Assembly: GCF_003994415.1 (NCBI RefSeq)
Contig: NZ_CP034689.1
Location: 3,782,001 to 3,846,000 of the forward strand
DNA: 64,000 nt
Reading direction: 5' to 3'
From: Achromobacter spanius
Lineage (GTDB): Bacteria > Pseudomonadota > Gammaproteobacteria > Burkholderiales > Burkholderiaceae_B
Shown here: piece by piece, positions 25,446 to 33,215 of the stretch
Position numbering within the stretch: position 1 is the stretch's first letter
Layout: the number at the start of each line of letters is the position of its first letter
The notes under the pieces: generated by a model
Told to the model about the DNA's origin: nothing
The model's input: only the letters and a program-made list of their open reading frames with translations
Databases searched by the model: none
Made by a program: the position numbers and the translations under genes

Positions 25446-26411
25446 ATGACCGATTCCCTGCCCTCCTCCGCCCCGCACCTGTTGATGGTCGGCCCTTTGC
25501 TGCCGGACCTGATTGCGGACCTTGAATCGCGCTATCACGTGCATCGCTTGTGGGAAGCGGCGGATGCCAATGCGCTGCTGCGCGAACAGGGTGCGAACAT
25601 TCGCGGCATCGCCACCAGCGGGCGCTTTGGCGCCACGGCCGACCTGATCAACGCGCTACCCGCGCTGGAAGGCATATTCAGTTTTGGCGTGGGCTACGAC
25701 ACCATCGACCTGGCTGCCGCGAAGGCGCGCGGCGTGGTCGTCACCAACACACCGGGCGTGCTGGACGCCTGCGTGGCCGACACGGCGCTGGCCTTGATGC
25801 TGGCCGCACCGCGCCGCATCGCCCAAGCCGACCGCTTCGTGCGCGCCGGCCGCTGGCCCAATGAAGGCTTTCCGCTGGGCACCCGCATGAGCGGCAAGCG
25901 CTGCGGCATCGTGGGGCTGGGAAATATCGGCTTGCGGATCGCCCGCCGCGCCGCCGCCTTCGACATGGAAATCCTGTACACCAACCGCAAGCCGCGCGCC
26001 GATGCGCAGGCGGAATACCGCTACGTGGCGGACATCGAAACACTGGCCGCGCAGTGCGACTTCCTGGTGCTGGCCGTGCCGGGTGGCGGCGCCACGCAGC
26101 ACATGGTGAACGCGCGCGTGCTGGACGCGCTGGGTCCGCAGGGCTGGCTGATCAACATTGCGCGCGGCACGGTCGTTGACGAAGCCGCGTTGGTCAGCGC
26201 CTTGCAGAACAAGCGTATCGCGGGCGCGGGGCTGGACGTGTTCGAACACGAACCCGAGACCCCGGCCGCGCTGCACGCGATGGACAACGTGGTGCTGCTG
26301 CCCCACATCGCCAGCGGCACGCACGAAACCCGCCGCGCCATGGCCGATTTGATGGTGGCGAATCTGGACGGCTGGTTTCGGGATGAGAAAGTGCTGACGC
26401 GGGTGGTTTAA
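25446..26411 (+). CDS. D-isomer-specific 2-hydroxyacid dehydrogenase (GhrB-like)
   Basis: A 321-residue NAD(P)H-dependent dehydrogenase interconverting 2-keto acids and D-2-hydroxy acids, most like glyoxylate/hydroxypyruvate reductases. The Rossmann motif is GIVGLGNIGLRIARR. Catalytic residues are Arg in INIARGTVVDEAALV, Glu in EHEPETP and His in LLPHIASGTHETR. The start is 66 bases after the Bug receptor, with which it forms a LysR-controlled operon. No signal peptide, so cytosolic. Confidence 0.9.
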   Translation: MTDSLPSSAPHLLMVGPLLPDLIADLESRYHVHRLWEAADANALLREQGANIRGIATSGRFGATADLINALPALEGIFSFGVGYDTIDLAAAKARGVVVTNTPGVLDACVADTALALMLAAPRRIAQADRFVRAGRWPNEGFPLGTRMSGKRCGIVGLGNIGLRIARRAAAFDMEILYTNRKPRADAQAEYRYVADIETLAAQCDFLVLAVPGGGATQHMVNARVLDALGPQGWLINIARGTVVDEAALVSALQNKRIAGAGLDVFEHEPETPAALHAMDNVVLLPHIASGTHETRRAMADLMVANLDGWFRDEKVLTRVV

Positions 26412-26483
26412 GCCAATGGCACGAAAGCGCCGGCGTCGCGGCGCTTGAGCCAAAGCGATAGGGCACAGCGCTTGGACTCGCCC

Positions 26484-26921
26484 TTACTCGCTGACCCACT
26501 GCAAGTCGGGCGACGGCGCGCCTTCCTGTTGGAAATGCAGCAGAGCCGCCTTCGCCATGTCCCGGTCCACGCATTGGTACTGCTGGTAGCTGCCCGCCTG
26601 GCCGCCCACCACCACTTCCTGATCGTGGTCTTCCGAGCGCGACGGGTCGATCAGCGTATAGATGCGCGCGTCGTCATCCAACGTGATGGACACGACAAAC
26701 GCGCCATCGCCGCCCCCGATAGCCATGACGGTTTCGTCTTCCGTCACGAAGGCGATGGAACTGAATTGCGCGCCGTCCAGTTGGTCCAGCGCGGCCAAGT
26801 TATCGGCGTGACTTGGGTCGTCGCGCTCGCTGACCGCGACGCGTTCGCCCAGGCGGCGTTCTTCAATCAGTTTTTTATTTTCACAGCGTTCCAGCCCCCT
26901 TGGTCTTGGACGCGTGGCCAC
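26484..26921 (-). CDS. hypothetical protein (145 aa), Imm1-like pattern
   Basis: A 145-residue protein without a clear family. The body is a plausible small alpha+beta fold (FSSIAFVTEDETVMAIGG, FVVSITLDDDARIYTLIDP). The end, VVGGQAGSYQQYQCVDRDMA then ALLHFQQEGAP and W, recalls the Imm1-type immunity proteins that pair with deaminase toxins. No toxin gene is next to it. The N-terminal 20 residues (MATRPRPRGLERCENKK) look untypical, and the true start may be further in. The immunity role is only a suggestion. Confidence 0.55.
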   Translation of the reverse strand: MATRPRPRGLERCENKKLIEERRLGERVAVSERDDPSHADNLAALDQLDGAQFSSIAFVTEDETVMAIGGGDGAFVVSITLDDDARIYTLIDPSRSEDHDQEVVVGGQAGSYQQYQCVDRDMAKAALLHFQQEGAPSPDLQWVSE

Positions 26922-27037
26922 CCGCGTGGGCCAGCGCCGGTCTATTGCTGCCTCGTAAAAAACAAGGCGCGAAAAGAAGCAGTCTACCGGGATCGGAGCA
27001 AGCGGGTACGGGCCACGGTTTATGCCAGAATTGCGCC

Positions 27038-27571
27038 ATGAAATTGATCATCACCGCCGCCGTTCTGCTATTGGCCACCGTGGCATCCATCATTTATCGG
27101 GTAGCCCGGCGCAGCCCCGACGACACCGGCCACCGCATCCGCAGCGATCTCGTCGCGGGCGGCTTGATGTTTGCGTTTATTGCGCCCGCCATTGGCGGCA
27201 TCGCGGTCACGCTGGTGCTCAGCGCCATTTCACAGACCCCTAGAAACCTGATGATCATGGTTTTCGGCCTGCCCTGGTTTTATTTATTTGGCGTAATCCC
27301 CGCGCTGCTGTGCGGCGTCGTGGCCGGCGCGCTGAGGCCGGTGCGATCCACCTGGGTGGCGCTGGGCAAGATTGCGCTGGTCGGCCTGGTGTTTGGAATG
27401 GGCTCTTTCCTGCCGTTCTCCGGCCGCGATGCCGAAGTGCGCGACGTCCTCTTCCCGTTCTTCGTGGGTGGCCTGCCCGGGATGCTCAGCGGCTTTCTCT
27501 GCGCCTACTGGTTCTACGGCAAACCCGGCAGCGTGCGTCCGACAAGCGCAGACGCGTCCCAAGTGGCGTGA
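27038..27571 (+). CDS. small inner-membrane protein, function unknown
   Basis: A 177-residue protein dominated by hydrophobic helices: residues 1-20 (MKLIITAAVLLLATVASIIY), then LMFAFIAPAIGGIAVTLVLSAI, LMIMVFGLPWFYLFGVIPALLCGVVAGAL, a helix with LVGLVFGMGSF, and LFPFFVGGLPGMLSGFLCAYW. About five membrane segments are expected. ATG 27038 follows a weak ribosome site; the frame is open for 46 further codons upstream, but these lack membrane character. No family is recognised. Confidence 0.7.
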   Translation: MKLIITAAVLLLATVASIIYRVARRSPDDTGHRIRSDLVAGGLMFAFIAPAIGGIAVTLVLSAISQTPRNLMIMVFGLPWFYLFGVIPALLCGVVAGALRPVRSTWVALGKIALVGLVFGMGSFLPFSGRDAEVRDVLFPFFVGGLPGMLSGFLCAYWFYGKPGSVRPTSADASQVA

Positions 27572-27630
27572 CGTGAAACGAAGCGCCCCGGCGTGGTCAA
27601 CTGCAAGCCGCGCCTGAGCGTCAACCGCTA

Positions 27631-27837
27631 TCAGCGCTCTTCCTGCCGTTCCTTCTCTTCGGCCGCCGCCACATCCTCCAGCTTCACCGTCTGCGTACAG
27701 CCATTGGCTGCCGCACATTGGCCGGGCAGCTGCGAGCTTTTCACGCACTCGGCAAAGGCCAGCGCGGCATCCACCGTCGCGAAGTGGTACGAATGTCCAT
27801 CCGTGAAAGCGACCTTTCCTTCCACTGAGCAATCCAT
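27631..27837 (-). CDS. small hypothetical protein (68 aa)
   Basis: A 68-residue protein starting MDCSVEGKVAFTDGHSYHFA, with three further Cys (ECVKSSQLPGQC, NGCTQTV) and a charged C-terminus (AAAEEKERQEER). GGAG lies 8 bases before the ATG. It follows a 26-residue ORF on the same strand by 11 bases, so the two probably share a transcript. The paired Cys could bind metal or form disulfides; no family is recognised. Confidence 0.6.
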   Translation of the reverse strand: MDCSVEGKVAFTDGHSYHFATVDAALAFAECVKSSQLPGQCAAANGCTQTVKLEDVAAAEEKERQEER

Positions 27838-27848
27838 GCCTGACTCCG

Positions 27849-27929
27849 TTAGCGACGCAATTCTTCGTCGGCATAGCCAAACGGCCAGCGGCGCTTGTTC
27901 GGTTCAGGGGTCGGCTTTTCGTTATTCAT
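27849..27929 (-). CDS. very small ORF (26 aa)
   Basis: A 26-codon frame, MNNEKPTPEPNKRRWPFGYA then DEELRR, preceded by GGAG seven bases before the ATG and followed 11 bases later by the 68-residue ORF. Composition (Pro- and Lys/Arg-rich with a WPFGYADEELRR end) looks selected rather than random. Function unknown. Confidence 0.5.
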   Translation of the reverse strand: MNNEKPTPEPNKRRWPFGYADEELRR

Positions 27930-28187
27930 GATGGACTCCAATATTCGAATATAAGAATCCTATCTGCGCAGTTGTAACAGCGACGTAAGGGTTCGCAAAC
28001 AAGCCCTTCATTGCTGGGAACGCACGCATGTCATGCATAAGTGATAGCGGGCGGCATTCGCCCACAAGGGCGATATCCCCCTCCCGCCTTCAGTGCTATC
28101 AATAAAACGCCAAGGGTGAAACCGCCGTCCGCAGGCACAACAACATCCGGCCCGATACGGATTGGCAATCTGAGGGAGGGCTTTGTC

Positions 28188-28412
28188 ATGGCCTCAGGCT
28201 CACGGCTGTCTGACGTAATTGTCAAACTGCCGGACCGGTCGACCGTACGCATTGAACGTCGCCTGGTTATTACTCGAAGTGCCGACGCGCCGCCAGAACA
28301 TCGCTATGTCTGCACGCTGGAATCAGGCGAGCAAGTGACTTGGCTGGGCGATGGCAAGTACCGTTTGCCAGACGGCGCCGTCGCGGTGGCCGTGGCACAC
28401 AAGCGCCCGTAG
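28188..28412 (+). CDS. small hypothetical protein (74 aa)
   Basis: A 74-residue protein rich in beta strands: LSDVIVKLPDRSTVRIERRL, VITRSADAPPEHRYVCTLES, then EQVTWLGDGKYRLPDGAVAV. GGGAGG upstream of ATG 28188 sets the start, although the frame is open further back. It looks like a compact SH3-like or beta-barrel fold. It is convergent with the ferredoxin gene. No family is recognised. Confidence 0.6.
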   Translation: MASGSRLSDVIVKLPDRSTVRIERRLVITRSADAPPEHRYVCTLESGEQVTWLGDGKYRLPDGAVAVAVAHKRP

Positions 28413-28444
28413 TCACGACGGGCAGCGCAGCGTTGCCCTTCACT

Positions 28445-28783
28445 TCAGTGATTTTCCTTTGCATGATTGACCGTGTACTTGGGGATGTCGACCGTCAGGT
28501 CCTGTTCGCCGACGATGGCCTGACAGCTCAAGCGCGACTGCGGCTCGACGCCCCACGCGCGGTCCAGCAGGTCCTCTTCGCCCTCTTCCACGTCATTAAG
28601 CGCATCAAAACCGCTGCGCACAATGCAGTGGCAGGTTGTGCAGGCGCGGCTTTTTTCGCACGCGTGTTCAATGTCAATGCCGTGATCCAGTAACGCATCA
28701 CAGAGGGAAGTCCCTGAGGATACGTCCAGCACCGCGCCGGCGGGAGCAAGATCGGGATGGGGAAGAACGGTGATTCTTGGCAT
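28445..28783 (-). CDS. fdx: [2Fe-2S] ferredoxin, ISC/adrenodoxin type
   Basis: A 112-residue ferredoxin starting MPRITVLPHPDLAPAGAVL. Cluster ligands are visible in CEKSRACTTCHC (C-x5-C-x2-C) and a later Cys in SRLSCQAIVG. The acidic segment NDVEEGEEDLLD and C-terminal LTVDIPKYTVNHAKENH match the Isc ferredoxin that gives electrons for Fe-S cluster assembly. The frame is open 14 codons upstream, but the family starts at this Met. The isc genes are not adjacent, as is usual in Bordetella and Achromobacter. Confidence 0.92.
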   Translation of the reverse strand: MPRITVLPHPDLAPAGAVLDVSSGTSLCDALLDHGIDIEHACEKSRACTTCHCIVRSGFDALNDVEEGEEDLLDRAWGVEPQSRLSCQAIVGEQDLTVDIPKYTVNHAKENH

Positions 28784-28986
28784 ATTGGGCGGGCCCACCT
28801 TATGTGTCGGTCTTGGAAGATTCAAACCAGTGCCCCGAGACTAAAGATTCCCACGATGGCAAGGTCAAGCGCCCGCGACTGAAAATAATCGTCAATTTCA
28901 CCCCAATTACCGCACCAAAACACGGTTATCGCCGCACAATCAATGCGCACGAATTCTCTGGACATCGTGTCCTTTGGGAGACCCTC

Positions 28987-29712
28987 ATGTGCGATTGCGC
29001 TGCTTGCGTTACCCCTTCCCCGGACTCCGCCCCACGCCGTCGCCTGCTATTGGGCGCGGCAGGTCTCGCCGCTTTTGGCGCGACCGGCTGGGCGGAAACG
29101 GCCAATGCCGAAGTGCCGTCGAATGATATTGGCGGCGACGAAGCCTTGAAACGACTGATGGCCGGCAATGCCCGGTATGCGGCCAACAAACCCAATATGC
29201 GGGACTTTTCAGCGGGCCGGGCGGCTCGCGTTAAAACACAAAAGCCGATCGCCGCCATACTCAGTTGCTCTGATTCCCGGGTGGCGCCGGAATTGGCCTT
29301 CGACCAAAGCCCGGGCGATGTCTTCATCGTTCGGGTCGCGGGAAACTTCGTCAACGAAGATGGCCTGGCCAGCTTCGAATACGCCGCCAAGATTCTGAAC
29401 GCGCCGTTGATCCTGGTGCTGGGACACAACAACTGCGGGGCGGTGGACGCCGCGATAAAGGTCCTGAAAGAAAACGCCGAGCTGCCCGGCCATCTGCCCC
29501 AACTGGTCAGTGCCATCAAGCCCGCCGTGGAACGCGCCAGCAAGGGCGACCCCAAGAACCTGCTGACAGCGTCAATCGCTGAAAACGTCCGTCAGGCCGT
29601 CCAGCGCTTGCAGACGGCGCAGCCGGTGTTGCAAGGCATGGTGCAGGAAAAGAAGTTGATGGTGGCGGGCGGCGTGTATGACTTGGCCACGGGGAAGGTG
29701 ACGTTGGTTTGA
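28987..29712 (+). CDS. beta-class carbonic anhydrase with Tat signal
   Basis: A 241-residue beta-carbonic anhydrase that interconverts CO2 and bicarbonate. Zn ligands and the dyad are seen in LSCSDSRVAPE (Cys, Asp-Arg) and LGHNNCGAVDAA (His, Cys). The N-terminus has APRRRLLLGAAGLAAFGATG, a twin-arginine signal, so the folded enzyme is probably exported to the periplasm. ATG 28987 is chosen because it begins just before the signal. Two extra Cys (MCDCAAC) precede the signal, and their role is unclear. Confidence 0.93.
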   Translation: MCDCAACVTPSPDSAPRRRLLLGAAGLAAFGATGWAETANAEVPSNDIGGDEALKRLMAGNARYAANKPNMRDFSAGRAARVKTQKPIAAILSCSDSRVAPELAFDQSPGDVFIVRVAGNFVNEDGLASFEYAAKILNAPLILVLGHNNCGAVDAAIKVLKENAELPGHLPQLVSAIKPAVERASKGDPKNLLTASIAENVRQAVQRLQTAQPVLQGMVQEKKLMVAGGVYDLATGKVTLV

Positions 29713-29757
29713 TTGTGCGGGTTTGATTGTGCGGGTTGACTGCGCGGGTTGATCGCG
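29708..29757. repeat. short imperfect tandem repeat after the carbonic anhydrase gene
   Basis: Three or four copies of a roughly 15-base unit (GGTTTGATTGTGCG, then variants with GACTGCGCG and GATCGCGC) follow the carbonic anhydrase stop, the first overlapping its last codons. No function is evident; slippage expansion of the gene end is likely. Confidence 0.6.
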
Positions 29758-29779
29758 CCGACCTGATCCGCGCTTGCAC

Positions 29780-29812
29780 GGTCGCGGCCTTTCCTGTTGG
29801 AAGGCCGCGACC
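29780..29812. terminator. bidirectional hairpin between convergent genes
   Basis: GGTCGCGGCCTT (29780-29791) and AAGGCCGCGACC (29801-29812) form a perfect 12-bp GC-rich stem with a 9-base loop, between the carbonic anhydrase and the convergent PHB-depolymerase-family gene. There is little T-run on either side, but position and symmetry suit a shared terminator. Confidence 0.6.
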
Positions 29813-29860
29813 GGATAGCGACTTGGTCGCCTGCCTGGTTGCGTAACGCTTTCCCCGCGC

Positions 29861-31009
29861 TTACTGCTTTACCGCCAAGGGATGTTCAAAGAAGAACCGC
29901 AGCATTTCTTGCGTGGCATCCGGTCCGCTCTGATCCGTATACGACCCCTTGGGCGACCCGCCTGCCCAGGCATGGCCGGCCCCGTGCACCTCCCAATATT
30001 CCGCAATCACCTGGCCCTGCGCATTCGTGTACACCCGTTTGGTGCTGTCACGCCCTTGGCTCGCGCCCGACACGCGCTGGCTTTGCACGCGCGCATCGCC
30101 GCCGGCACTGGCGGCGACAACCGCGCCGGCATTGGCCGGGTGCACGGTGGCGTCGCGATCCCCATGAAAAACAATGGTCGGCACCGGCGTGCTGGACACC
30201 GCACCCGGCCGGATACCAATGCCCTTCATGGCCGACAAGGCGGACGGCAGGTCCTTGGCCGCGCCCGCAGCCAGCCCCGAATGCACGCCCGCAGCCGCGT
30301 ACAACTGCGGATAGGTATCGGCCAGAATCGCGGCCATTGCGCCGCCCGCTGACAGCCCAGCCACGTAGACGCGCCGGGTATCGATGCCGTATTCAGCGAT
30401 GACGTGGCGCGTCATGTCCGCCAAAATCGACGGCTCGCCTTTGCCGGCCTGCTGGTGGTTGTGCTTGAACCAGTTCCAGCACTTTTGCGGATTGGTTTCG
30501 CGCGGCTGCACCGGATACAGCACATAGAACCCCTGCTCACGCGCCGCCTCGTTCATGGCGGTTCCAGCCGCGAAGTCGTCGGCGTCCTGCGTGCAACCGT
30601 GCAGCATCACGACCAGCGGCCTCGCTTGCCCGTTCACGCCTGGCGGCACATACAGCTTGTAGGCGCGCTGACCGGCGCTATTGCGAAACGAACCCGCCGT
30701 GAAGAAATCACCCTGGGTGGCGGAGGACTCGCCGGGCGCGCGATGGGTGGGCTTGGATGTCGGGGCGGCGCCATCGTCACTTGCCGGGGACGGTGCGGCG
30801 GCAGGGGATGAAGCGCTCGGCGACCGCGCGGGAACCTCGCGCGCCTCGACGTCAATCACATCGGCCTCGTCATAGCGCGGCGCGGCGGATGCCGCCGTGG
30901 GCTGCACGCCCATCAAAGCGGCTTGAATGGCAGCCGTGGCCGCGGCCAGGTTGCCGGAACGGGTAAGCCGCGTGGCTTGGCTCATCAGTTGCTGAAATTC
31001 TGGGTGCAT
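29861..31009 (-). CDS. PHB-depolymerase-family esterase
   Basis: A 382-residue alpha/beta hydrolase of the PHB depolymerase family (LpqC-like). After a variable Pro/Ala/Ser-rich stretch (about residues 40-95) the catalytic domain has VVMLHGCTQDADDFA, WNWFKHNHQQAGKGEP, the lipase box GLSAGGAMA with Ser, and a late DRDATV and HAWAGG for acid and His. No signal peptide is visible, so a cytosolic esterase or intracellular polyester hydrolase is likely. It is on the same strand as a CopG-like gene and a helical protein upstream. Confidence 0.88.
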   Translation of the reverse strand: MHPEFQQLMSQATRLTRSGNLAAATAAIQAALMGVQPTAASAAPRYDEADVIDVEAREVPARSPSASSPAAAPSPASDDGAAPTSKPTHRAPGESSATQGDFFTAGSFRNSAGQRAYKLYVPPGVNGQARPLVVMLHGCTQDADDFAAGTAMNEAAREQGFYVLYPVQPRETNPQKCWNWFKHNHQQAGKGEPSILADMTRHVIAEYGIDTRRVYVAGLSAGGAMAAILADTYPQLYAAAGVHSGLAAGAAKDLPSALSAMKGIGIRPGAVSSTPVPTIVFHGDRDATVHPANAGAVVAASAGGDARVQSQRVSGASQGRDSTKRVYTNAQGQVIAEYWEVHGAGHAWAGGSPKGSYTDQSGPDATQEMLRFFFEHPLAVKQ

Positions 31010-31038
31010 AGGAAGACCTTGGAAGCGGCAATAAGGGG

Positions 31039-31485
31039 TCAGCGGATGCGCTGACGCAGGGCAGTCTTGACGGCGGGACTGGCATGCAAGGCCCCCAATA
31101 CCGTCACGGATTCGATCGTGGCCAACGCCAATTCGGGCGTCACGTCCGGCGCGATGGTCGCCAGCCCCAGGATCCGGATCTGCAGCATTTCACCCGCGGC
31201 CTGAACCGCGAGCAGATCGTCGACCGTGTAGTGCTGAATACCCAACACCAAAGTCTTCCGGCTGACCGCCTGCCGCACGGCATCGCCATGGGCGGCAAGC
31301 TGGTTGCGGATGGCGGTGCGGATCAGGTCGGTCCGGTTGGCGTAGAAGCCCTCTTGAACCAGAAGATCAATCTGGCCCAGGTCGACATAACCCAGGTTGA
31401 TCGTGATCTTCTCGTCTGAGGGCTTGGGAGCGGAAGCGAGGCGTGGGGGACGTGGAGGCATGAAACGAAGCATAAAACCATCCAA
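31039..31485 (-). CDS. CopG/ribbon-helix-helix-type DNA-binding protein
   Basis: A 148-residue protein. Residues about 25-65 hold a ribbon-helix-helix pattern (KITINLGYVDLGQIDLLVQE then FYANRTDLIRTAIRNQLAAH), a strand and two helices with the usual N-R-T-D-L-I-R-x-A-I core. The rest (VLGIQHYTVDDLLAV, ILGLATIAPDVTPELALATI) is probably a ligand or oligomerisation part. It lies 29 bases before the PHB-depolymerase-family gene and may regulate it. An internal Met (31473) is an alternative start. Confidence 0.75.
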   Translation of the reverse strand: MDGFMLRFMPPRPPRLASAPKPSDEKITINLGYVDLGQIDLLVQEGFYANRTDLIRTAIRNQLAAHGDAVRQAVSRKTLVLGIQHYTVDDLLAVQAAGEMLQIRILGLATIAPDVTPELALATIESVTVLGALHASPAVKTALRQRIR

Positions 31486-31494
31486 GTGGATGGC

Positions 31495-31941
31495 CTATGG
31501 ATGTTTCATCTTGATAGATTCCTCGGCATTGGCCTGACGCCGAGCGCGGGCGCTTTCAATACGAGCCAGCAAGGGCCCTTTACGCTTGACGACCATTTCC
31601 AGGTAGCGCTCTCGCGACAAGGCCAAACGCACCAGCGTCGGCAGTGCCTCGTAAGCCCGTTCCAAAACCAACTGCACCGACGCCTCGTCCTTCAACTTGT
31701 CAGACGCCACGTTCAACAGGCCATCCACCACCACCCGCTCGATTTTTGGCCAATGCTGGTCAATCAAGTCATGGCCCTTGCCACTGACTGCGTCCAAGGC
31801 GGCCCCGCCAGTGGCCTTGACCTTCACGGCTGAAGACGCGGTGCTTTCCACTGCACTGCTGACTGACCGGGACGCCTTGTCCGCCAAGTTCTTGGCGGTG
31901 CCAGACGCGCCCGAAGCCAGATCGGTGATTTTCTTGAACAT
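31495..31941 (-). CDS. hypothetical amphipathic helical protein (148 aa)
   Basis: A 148-residue protein beginning MFKKITDLASGASGTAKNLA and continuing with Ser/Ala-rich amphipathic repeats, then a helical domain (KIERVVVDGLLNVASDKLKD and LVRLALSRERYLEMVVKR). The first part recalls phasin- or LEA-like surfaces, which could suit its neighbours near a PHB-depolymerase-family gene; this is a guess. ATG 31941 is chosen because the upstream open part is Arg-rich. No family is recognised. Confidence 0.65.
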   Translation of the reverse strand: MFKKITDLASGASGTAKNLADKASRSVSSAVESTASSAVKVKATGGAALDAVSGKGHDLIDQHWPKIERVVVDGLLNVASDKLKDEASVQLVLERAYEALPTLVRLALSRERYLEMVVKRKGPLLARIESARARRQANAEESIKMKHP

Positions 31942-32225
31942 GTCCTGATCCCGGTTGCGGCCATCCACCTTATTGGTGCTTTGGCCCCTGTTGGTCGAGC
32001 GCGCGCGCCGGCTCGATCTTCTGTGCGGCCATGGTACCAAGGCCACGCTACACGCCGCCCCTGGCACCCGGGAATTCGCGCTTCGACCCTAAGCCCTTGA
32101 AATAACTGGCAGTTATGAAACCGCATAAGGAAATGCCGAATTAGGGAATTTACTTATGCCTTTTAACTATTTGCTGTGCGCATACTTGCCGGGTCAGAAT
32201 TCGCGCTGAGCATAAAGCACCCCAG

Positions 32226-33215
32226 ATGGAACTTCGCCAACTCGAGGCCTTCGCGGCCGTCATGTCTACAGGTAGCGTCACCGCTGCCGGGCGCCTGCTT
32301 GGGCGTTCGCAGCCGGCCATCAGCCGCCTGTTGCAAGAGCTTGAAGCGGAAATCGGCTATGCCCTGTTCAACCGCAGCGGGCCGCGCGTCACGCCCACCG
32401 AACAGGGCTTTCTGCTGTATGACGACGTGGAACGCGCGCTGGCCGGTTTGCAGCAGATTCGCAGCCGCGCCGAAGAAATTGCGCGCGGCCAGGCCAAGCC
32501 GCTGCTGCTGGCGGCAACGTCCGCGCTGGCTGCTGGCCTGGTGCCGGACGCGCTCAAACGCATCGAATCCCAAACCGGCGCCATGCGGGTGCAAGTGCGC
32601 AGCGCCTCGCCCGAACGGGTCGTGCACGCAGTGCTGACCGGCGCCGCGCAACTGGGCGCCACCAGCTTGCCATTGGAACATCGCGGCCTGACCGTGCATT
32701 GGATCGCGCAAGCGCCCTGCGTAGTGGCCTTGCCCGAAAACGATCCGCTGGTCGCGCATGCCGTGGTGCCCGTCGCCCTTCTGGCCGGCCGCCGCCTGAT
32801 CACCATGGCCAACCCCTACCGCCTGCGTCGCCGCCTGGACGCCGCGTTGGCCCCCGACGGCAATGCGCCCGGCACCATCGAAACCAATTCGTCCGTCAAC
32901 GCCCTGGCCGCCGTGCGCGCCGGCCTGGGTGTGTCGGTGCTGGAACCGATTACCGCTTACGGCGTTCCGATGCCGGGCGTGGCGATCCGGCCCATCGACC
33001 TGGACATCCCTTTCTTCTTTGGGGTCATCACCCCGCAGCCGCAACCGCAACCTCAACCGTTGACGCCCGCCTGCCAGGCTATGGCCGACGCGCTGGCCGA
33101 AGCCGCCGCCGCGCTGCTGCCCGGCTTTGTGCTGCACGACGCCAGCGAGCATGCCGCGCTGCTGCACTCTGTCTACGGTGATGACGCCCCTGTTTTGGAC
33201 TCCCCCACACTATGA
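32226..33215 (+). CDS. LysR-type regulator, first gene of a transporter operon
   Basis: A 329-residue LysR regulator starting MELRQLEAFAAVMSTGSVTA with HTH AAGRLLGRSQPAISRLLQEL. The sensor domain includes LLLAATSALAAGLVPDAL. A Pro-Gln run (PQPQPQPQPL) interrupts the C-terminal part of the sensor, which is unusual. Its stop overlaps the start of the flavoprotein gene as ATGA, so unlike most LysR genes it is co-transcribed with the genes it probably controls. The inducer is unknown. Confidence 0.9.
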   Translation: MELRQLEAFAAVMSTGSVTAAGRLLGRSQPAISRLLQELEAEIGYALFNRSGPRVTPTEQGFLLYDDVERALAGLQQIRSRAEEIARGQAKPLLLAATSALAAGLVPDALKRIESQTGAMRVQVRSASPERVVHAVLTGAAQLGATSLPLEHRGLTVHWIAQAPCVVALPENDPLVAHAVVPVALLAGRRLITMANPYRLRRRLDAALAPDGNAPGTIETNSSVNALAAVRAGLGVSVLEPITAYGVPMPGVAIRPIDLDIPFFFGVITPQPQPQPQPLTPACQAMADALAEAAAALLPGFVLHDASEHAALLHSVYGDDAPVLDSPTL

